The notes beneath the pieces are model-generated. The model did not search any database. It was not told the origin of the DNA and saw only the letters and a list, made by a program, of their open reading frames with translations. A stretch of DNA of 64,000 nt from Onthophagus taurus (taxonomy: Eukaryota; Arthropoda; Insecta; Coleoptera; Scarabaeidae), in assembly GCF_036711975.1 (NCBI RefSeq), contig NC_091972.1:4779001-4843000 (forward strand). Reading direction: 5' to 3'. How positions within the stretch are numbered: the first letter of the stretch is position 1; each line of letters starts with the position of its first letter. Both the position numbers and the translations under genes were made by a program. Below are positions 56,495-64,000 of the stretch, piece by piece.

Positions 56495-57027
56495 TATACA
56501 GGATGGTGTATTAGGTATGAGTAGAAAAATTTTTGTGTGAATAAAAAATTCTTATAACGCAATGTCCCATTCTTAGCCATTCTTAAGATATGATACGATA
56601 AAGTTAAGGGTTTGAAAGTTTAAGTACTGCTGTATAAAGAATTATACTAAGCAGGCTTTGCTTATGTATGTAGCTTTAATTTGACGTTTTTAAGGTTTTT
56701 TTTTGAGGTTGGTTAGTTTATACGAATAAATTTATCACTCTTCAATGTGAAAATTTACAAAAATTTAGGTTTTAATAAATAAACTTGCTTATTGTATTAA
56801 AAACAACAAAATTACAAAACTAGAAACAAATTACAAATTGCAAAGCAAAGCCTGCTTAATATAATTCATTAACCAGTAATACTCAAACTTGTGAACCCTT
56901 AACTTTATCGTATCATATCTTAAGAAGAATAAAGAATGGGACATTGTGTTATAAGAATTTTTTATTCAGAAAGAAGAGACCTATAACCCTCAAATTTTTT
57001 CTACTCATACCTGATACACCCTGTATA
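56495..57027. mobile_element. Foldback MITE with mariner-type ends
   Basis: TATACAGGATGGTGTATTAG mirrors CTGATACACCCTGTATA at the right end. The arms of about 230 bp include GATATGATACGATAAAGTTA and its complement. The ORF at 56944 lies within the arm and is not a gene. Confidence 0.8.
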
Positions 57028-57104
57028 TTAATAACTAATGGTTCTCTCCGCACAATGTTAATGTTAATTTTTGTAATTCACGACGGTAATGAAACTGTAA
57101 TGAG

Positions 57105-57420
57105 ACTTGAGATTTTAGTAACATTTTATGGAACCAGTACAAGTTGGTGACCTTGGGTCATTAATTCTTCTAGTTGTCAATGTGACAATTTTTGTCTACG
57201 GATGTTTAAACACGTTCTTAGCATCGAATACAAGGGCCACAATGATGAAGACATTGAACTCTGAGCAATTTCTGTTATTTTGGGAGGTGTACATGAAACA
57301 TTTTTTCAGGTGAATACATTTTGTGTTTGACAGTTTCTAATTGTTAATTCAAATTTCTTTTTTCAAGTGTTACGGTGTTACCAACTGCTACATACCTATT
57401 TCCCTACATCGAAACTTGTC
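57105..57420 (+). repeat. Third copy of the MEPVQVGD coding-like block
   Basis: It reads [20 protein letters not shown], then [19 protein letters not shown] and [17 protein letters not shown]. The same block occurs at 15780-16080 (minus) and 16735-17350 (plus). One membrane-like segment ([13 protein letters not shown]) is visible. The unit is bounded by TTTTATGGAACCAG on the left and CATACCTATTTCCCTACATCG on the right. Confidence 0.6.
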
Positions 57421-57589
57421 TTTTAATATACATTATCACTTCACACAAGGGAAAAGTGGAAAGTACACAGAAGAATTATAATATGTTACGTATTCTGTGA
57501 AACTATATTTTAAATTAACTCCACCACAAGCTACCTTGGTTTAATTAGTAGTCACAATTTGATGACCAGTTTTAGGTTGACACAATATT

Positions 57590-57685
57590 AATCACTCAGC
57601 CTCGGCCGTAAACGACCTCATCTTAATTAGTCAAAAGTTTTACAACCTCAGTTGATAATGCCGAAGCCGCTTGCGGATATTATTC
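57590..57685. repeat. Fragment related to the 236-bp satellite
   Basis: CAGCCTCGGCCGTAAACGAC and GCCGAAGCCGCTTGCGG correspond to the two arms of the satellite hairpin at 5850-7310. It is a single isolated copy. Confidence 0.6.
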
Positions 57686-57689
57686 CTCA

Positions 57690-59735
57690 TCATGTTTGTT
57701 AACACCAATTATGTACCCATTATAAATTGGACGAAGGTTGTGTGGAGAATGATTACCTATGACTATAATAGAAAACTTAAACAATACGATATCAGTAATT
57801 TAAATGCGGGACATAATTCAGTGCGCGATGATGAAAGAGGTATTTAAAGTAGATAGAGGTAAATTGTGTAAAGCAATGATATAACAATACAACAAGATGA
57901 GACGTCTTCAGTTGTAAGAATAATACATTGTGATAACTCATAGTTATATAATTCATTAGAAAACCAACAACTTCAATTAATAATTTGTTTATATCTAGGG
58001 TTTCCGGGGTTCATGTCCTTGGAGGGAAGTTGAAAATGTATTGGTCCGCGCCGTTTCAATCGGCATTATTTTCATCATCTTCCAAAAACTAAGAAAATTC
58101 CATTTATCAAACATTTATTGTATAATAAAAAGATTACTTTGTTACCAGCTACGCTATTTATTAGCAGTTCTAACACTGCATTTATCAGTTCTGTTTCTGC
58201 AACTGTCTTCCTCTAGGACACCACGAGATATCCAGTAAACAATTTATCTACACCTTCCCTTACCGGAACCTCACAAGTAAGCTTTATATTGTTGCTGTTT
58301 GAGTAAAGCAGCAAAAGTTAATTCATATTAACGCGGTGTATTGAGGTTACAATACGTGCTTCAAGGAAATCTAGAATATTAAAGAGATTATAATCAACTG
58401 TTATAAACGTTTATAAAGTAAATAGGAGCAATAATTTCATTGTAATAAAAGAAATATTATTACATCTTCATTTAAAATTCATTGCTGTCGTAATAAATAA
58501 CTATGTAAGGTGAAGTGTTTATTCTAGGTGATTTTAGCACGTTAGATCAGATTGTAATCTTAAATTAAACATAATAATATGAATTTCAGTAGCTGAATAT
58601 TTACTTTTATAGTTTCCTATTTATTTTGTTATTATTATGAATTTTGGAAACAAATAAATTAATTTAATAAATAAAATCAAATTGTTTATTAAAATTGTTA
58701 ACAGAAAACAAAATTTAATTCGCTAAAAATCGATTCAAATCTATTCATGAAATAACAACAAACATACTCGAAGTATAAAAATTACACAATGAAGACTTAA
58801 CAATAAAATAATTTAATCATTGAAATGAAACGTGGAAGCACACAAAATGGATTTATTTTTTTTGATTATCAGAAAAACATGATTCAGATATCAAAATATA
58901 ATACTTTAGTTGACAAGATTGTTTCATCGCACTAATGATGAGTGATTAAAATGAATTATTAAGGTTCATTTGATTTGAGTAAATTATAGATAATCATTGG
59001 CAATTTATAATATGGAAGAGGGGTCGAATTGAAAATAATTATACCCTATGCCTGCTTATGTACTAATGTATACGCGAAAACATGTTTATTTGAAATTTGT
59101 TGATGTTTTCGCTAATTAGGTAAAATATAACGTTTCAGTAATTATAATGATGTAATATTATCAAATATTCTAAAACAAAATATTCTGCCATATTATGTCA
59201 AAAAAATCTATTGAAATGTTTTTGGCTTACTTAGAAGCAAAATTCCTTTACATTTATTGAGTTATTTATTACTCTACTACTTTACATTCTGATGGCCGTT
59301 AAATGAGTCAAGATAAAATTGCCTTCATCATTTCTTAGAAATAGCCCAAATTGTTCTTGATCTTCTATGCAACATTTGTCTAACGTCTGCCATCAAAAAG
59401 GTATGGAACAAATTTAGTCTGAAGTACTTGTAATATATTGTATACTATATTGTAATATATAATAATATATTGTAATATATACTTGGAATATTGTTGAGAA
59501 TAAAATCTTAATCTAATTATAGAGATCACTAGTCCAGGAAGCCAGACATACTTTACAAAATCATCGTTTTCTTGATGATCATATCATGTTGCCTCCTCGA
59601 TATAGTTCGTTATTTCACAAACTGTACCAACTACTCCTTTTATTACCACATTCACACAATTCTGTTGTTACATTATAATTAAATTAAATTATATGCTCTA
59701 TATATTTTGCTCTATTTAGTTTTATACAATGTATT
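57690..59735. other. AT-rich intergenic sequence
   Basis: No gene or known repeat was recognised. A short ATATATTGTAATATA-type tandem lies at about 59430-59480. Confidence 0.4.
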
Positions 59736-59737
59736 TT

Positions 59738-60290
59738 GGGTTCTAGGTCTAGTGTTAGTTGTAGTTTTACACTAGCACTGTTACTATGTAGAATTAACAC
59801 TATACCTAGGACTAGAATCATTTGGGTTTAGCCGCACGTCTCTAAAGACGGCTAAACCCGAATGATTCTAGTACTAGGTATAGTGTTAGTTCTAGTTTTA
59901 CACTTGCATTGTCACTAGAACTAACATTAGACCTAGATCTAGAAACATTCGGGTTTAGCCGTGCGTCTCATAAGACGGCTAAAGCCGAATCATTCTAGTT
60001 CTTGGTCTAGTGTTAGTTCTACTTTTAGTTTAATAAAAATATACAACAATCTAACGCTACATAACAATTAAAACTAGAACTAACACTAGACCTCGAACTA
60101 GAAACTTTCGGGTTTAGTCGCACGTCTCTCAAGACGGCTAAACCCGAATGATTCTAGTTCTAGGTCTTCTGTTAGTTCTAGTGATAGTGCAAAACTAGCC
60201 GTGCGTCTGAAGACGCACGGCTAGACCCGAAACTTTCTAGTTTTAGGTCTAGTGTTAGTTCTAGTTTTAGTTCAATAAAAATATGCAACA
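59738..60290. repeat. CTAG-family block
   Basis: The markers GGTTTAGCCGCACGTCTC, GACGGCTAAACCCGAATGAT and CTAGACCTCGAACTAGAAAC are arranged much as in 54246-55870, including the AATAAAAATATACAACAATCT spacer. Confidence 0.85.
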
Positions 60291-60340
60291 TAGTGATATT
60301 TTATGCTAACTAGCTTATTCTCTATTTTATATGAATATAA

Positions 60341-62241
60341 TATACAGGGTGTCTCAGCGAGACCGGTCATTAGACGTTTCTGGGGTTCTGGCGAAAATAA
60401 AAATTTGAGAATTCAGACTTAAGTACTATCAATTACGATCTCTTCGTCTAAAATATTTTCAGATTTCTTGCACTTCCGGTTATACCGGAAGTCGCCACCA
60501 ACTTTATTTTTTTAAATGGAACACCCTGTATATTTTTACATATTTGGATTTGTCTGTTTTCAAGGTTTATAAATAACTTTACTTTTTGCAATTTGATTCG
60601 GTCGTTTTCGAGTTATTCGAATTTTTCTAGAAAAATGTGCTTCAGCAGACATTTGTTCAAAAAATCAGAAAACACTCAATTTTTGGGATATCAATTTAGG
60701 ATTGAGAACATGCTTAAGCAACATGATGGAGTATGTTTTGGTGCCGAGAATTGCGGGCTAGAACGTTTGATCACTTTACTATGGCACGTTAACTTTTCAA
60801 AATTTGGAAGTACCATAACTTCATTTTTTTAAATGACACCCCCCATATTTTATTTTTTAGTCGTCTTCGGTGTCTCATTCTACATCTTTTATATCATATA
60901 TGGCCCATACCTAATATTAATAGTTTGGGAGATAATTAGGGTTTTTTAAAAATGCACACATATCATATGGATATTTAGCCTAGTGTGCCATGAAAAACAA
61001 GCCTTCTCAATGAGCTCTTGTCAAAGACTCACTTGTTTAGGTGACTTGATGCATGTGAGCTAATAATTATCTGTTATGTCCCTTAATATTAGTACTGAAA
61101 CGAGTTAAAATCGATAACAATAACGAAAGTAATATTTACACAAATCAAGAAATTCTTAATTTATTTTTTTTGCATGAAAAGCGCGGCAAAGTTCGTAGTA
61201 TGATTCCCAGATCTTCTTTGGCAGCTCGAATTGAGGTGTTGGGACTAGGCTCGAAATATGCCAAGGTATTCACCTCTTCCGTTGCATCATCTACTACATT
61301 TTTTGGTCAGTTTAACATGTGATTAATTCGTCCAAAATGCAAAAAATTTGCTTCTATTCCTCTAAATTTACCTTTTGTCATCGGAGATAAATGTGGATAA
61401 TTTTCATTAAACATTCTGCAAGTCCTACTAAGAACTTAGCTAAGCACAAAAAATAAATTATGGATTTCTTCATTTGTATAAACATTATTTATGTTATTAA
61501 TGTCCATTTTAACTGGTATTAGACTCACAAGCATCAAACAACCTAAATTAGCCTTTGACGTTTATCAATAAGTCATTAAACATTTGTTTTCCATGGCACA
61601 CTAGGTTAATATCCATATGATATGTGAGCATTTTTCAAAAAACCCTAATTATTTCTCAAACTATTAATGTTAGGCATAGGACATATGGAATATAAAAGAT
61701 GTAAAATGAGACGCCGAAGACGACTATGTAATAAAATATGGCGGATGCCATTTAAAAAAATGAAGTTATGGTGCTTCCAAATTTCGAAAAGTTAACGTAT
61801 CATAGTAAAGTGACCAAACGATCTAGACAGCCGTTCTCGGCACCAAAACATACTCCATCATGTTGTTTAAGCATGTTCTGAATCCTAAATTGATATCTCA
61901 AAAATTGAGTGTTCTATGATTTTTTGAACAAATGTCCGCTGGAGCAAATTTTTCTAGAAAAATTCGAATAACTCGAGAATTGCTGGTTCAAATTGCAAAA
62001 AGTAAAGTTATTTATAAACCTTGAAAACAGACAAATCCAAATATGTAAAAATATACAGGGTGTTCCATTTAAAAAAATAAAGTAGGTGGCGATTTCCGGT
62101 ATAACCGGAAGTGCTAGAAATCTGAAAATATTTTAGATGAAGAGAACGTAATTGATAATACTTAATTCTGCATTCTCAAATTTTTTGTTTGGCCAGAACC
62201 CCAGAAACGTCTAATGACCGGTCTCGCTGAGACACCTGTAT
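60341..62241. mobile_element. 1.9-kb foldback element with long inverted repeats
   Basis: TATACAGGGTGTCTCAGCGA and GACCGGTCATTAGACGTTTC mirror the right end at 62190-62241. The arms extend more than 600 bp (AAATTGCAAAAAGTAAAGTT, CATGATGGAGTATGTTTTGG), with further pairing to about 60990 and 61600. The centre (61100-61560) has only broken minus-strand readings. The target is visible as an empty site at 54826. Confidence 0.85.
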
Positions 62242-62620
62242 TTATGTTTAATCTAGTTAGAGATTATTAGAAAGAAAATGGAGTGTTTCCAGAAAATCTT
62301 GATCCTGCCGCCGTATCTAAAGAGATCGCAATAAATGGAATCATAAAGTGAAGAACAAGACACAGGGATAAATAACAATTTTTGGTGATCTGGTTATATA
62401 AACAAAAACCCATAATTTCTTTAAGATATTGATTGCCAAAGTTATAATAAATATTATGACTGTCGAGGAATGTCAAAGAATATCGGAAAAAAGTCAAATG
62501 TAACCTAAAAGACTTAAATCTTTGCTCTGTTCTTACTCCGGATGTAGAAGTGTGTATCAATTTGTGTTATTTCCTTACAAAGTGAGAATAAAATTATATA
62601 AACATGCATAGATGGAAAGT

Positions 62621-62820
62621 ATGTCAGCACCTTAGAAGTAAGGTATGTTAAGTCACAAACTCGAAATTGTTAAGGAGAGGGATTTGAAAGAGGACTTAAC
62701 CCATTAGCTGCCACGAACCCCATTTGGGGATTTTAAATTTTAACAAATACACATGGTGGAGATCTCATTTCGCAAAAAAATGTGACTTAACACATCTTAC
62801 CTCTGAGGTGCTGATATACA
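62621..62820. mobile_element. 200-bp inverted-repeat MITE
   Basis: GTCAGCACCTTAGAAGTAAG and GTTAAGTCAC mirror the right side (GTGACTTAACAC, TTACCTCTGAGGTGCTGA). No coding capacity. Confidence 0.7.
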
Positions 62821-62829
62821 CATGATTTA

Positions 62830-63895
62830 AAGTTTATTGTTAAAGAGAACTTGCGATTACTTAATTGTGTAAAAAGTAGCCTGATCAATTTCAATCCTTA
62901 ACTAACAATTAAAATCACTAATTATACTTAAGCATTTTCGGTTTTACCTCGGCGTACCTATTGTTAAAGTAAATGGATCGTTAAATCTGCTCCGTGTGTT
63001 ATACGGTACCCTTCAATGAAGGGAAGACAATTGGCTTTGTTTGGCACTTGAATAACGATGTTCTACTAACTAAATACACCATACATACTTTCTGATGGAT
63101 CTAATTTATCTAAGAAAACCGTCTTTTTAACTACTTTATTTACAACATCTCTATCGTTGAAAGTAAAATCGAGAGTGTAACAATAAAATGTAAAGGGATA
63201 TACATTGAATAGAAAAGATGTGTGAAAATGGGACGATCTCTGAATTCTTTGGAACAGATTGAAACCAGCTTATCTATTCAAGCTCGAAGAAAATATCAAA
63301 TTTATAAGTGTCAATAGCAGCTATTGTAGACGTGTGTCCTGAAATCATACACGACTAGATCGACTTATTTTCCTTGAAAAGCGTTTGAAAGGTTTAGAGT
63401 TGAATATCCGTCTGTATACTGTTGTATCAAATGTAAAATGTTTATTCAACTTTTTTTTTAATTTCAATTTTTCTCGATGTGATGTTAAAACACAATAAAA
63501 TTACTACTTCCCTTATAACCCAAGGAAAGTAATATGCGAATTATTTGGATGAAAAAGCGAGAAACATAATTTAATAAACCCGTTTTCTATATGAACCTAG
63601 TTTTCTAGCACCAAAAATTTAATATTTATGCCGGGAGAAATATAATTACGCGCCACTGCCCGAAAATTGAGCAAAAGATTCTTTACAACAAGAATTTTAA
63701 AATGAATTTCCTTTTGTTTACTCTTAATGAACCACATAGATATATAAGAAAAAGAATTAAAAAAATATATAAATATAAATTCTTCCGAATTATTTTCGAT
63801 TTGGAATGTGAAGGATAAAAACGAAAAAAAAAAAAAACAGTTCGTTGGTAAAGATAAAGGTCGGGGTTGCGCTGATATCAAAAAGGGGCTCTCGT
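62830..63895. other. AT-rich intergenic sequence at the right end
   Basis: No gene was recognised. A minus-strand 94-codon ORF (63597-63881) is AT-rich with no known family. Confidence 0.4.
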
Positions 63896-63903
63896 CAACT
63901 CAC

Positions 63904-63964
63904 TTGAGGCGGTTTTCCGGATGGACTCCGTACATAATACGCTATTTACAAAGGGCGTTGGCAT
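63904..63964 (-). CDS. Candidate first coding exon at the right edge
   Basis: The minus-strand ATG at 63964 gives MPTPFVNSVLCTESIRKTAS up to a consensus donor (TCAA/GTGAGT). The GC-richer composition differs from the flank. The plus strand is also open here (MDSVHNTLFTKGVGIF, running off the window), so strand and coding status are uncertain. Confidence 0.22.
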
Positions 63965-64000
63965 TTTCCAAAGCTCCGCGAGAGAGCTTTATGAGAAAGT

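Overview
This looks like an AT-rich nuclear contig from a holometabolous insect. The evidence is ribosomal and neuronal genes of insect type, 50-60 bp introns with standard GT-AG borders, an RR-2 cuticular protein, and a heavy load of Tc1/mariner-type elements. A beetle is my best guess, but that is inference; nothing in the window fixes the order.

Five host genes are well supported. The synaptic scaffold homer lies on the minus strand. Its first four coding exons fall between 21598 and 7461, and the gene runs off the left edge. A complete RR-2 cuticle protein gene (12916-13435, plus) sits inside the 12.7 kb third intron of homer. RpS17 (22245-22643, plus) starts divergently from homer. A LysM-domain (LYSMD1/2-like) gene (23503-22799, minus) converges on RpS17. 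Membralin/TMEM259 (27319-44006, plus) is complete in nine exons, with a predicted 618 aa. A tenth locus, an unrecognised GC-rich ORF at 53584-53871, may be the first exon of another gene. A 61-nt candidate exon sits at the right edge.

Layout: 1-5365, nested mariner-type elements; 5850-7310, a 236-bp hairpin satellite; 7461-21598, homer with a cuticle gene, a broken Mutator-like transposase, mariner and LINE remnants and a ~2 kb palindrome in its introns; 22100-27300, RpS17, the LysM gene and a repeat-bearing intergenic stretch; 27319-44006, membralin with elements in introns 4 and 7; 44060-64000, gene-poor DNA dominated by satellites and inverted-repeat elements, with GC-rich islands at 44820-45365, 46425-46720 and 53100-53870.

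The most interesting material is not genic. (1) A family I call CTAG has a 121-bp monomer made almost wholly of two abutting hairpins. It forms arrays at six sites, and two of these lie between direct repeats of other sequence. (2) Four hammerhead-ribozyme-like motifs are present. One has every core element and a 5-bp stem I. Another lies in a 319-bp insertion with a perfect 14-bp target duplication. (3) Membralin intron 4 carries a tandem duplication that includes the 3' part of exon 4. No database search was possible, so family calls rest on recognised motifs.
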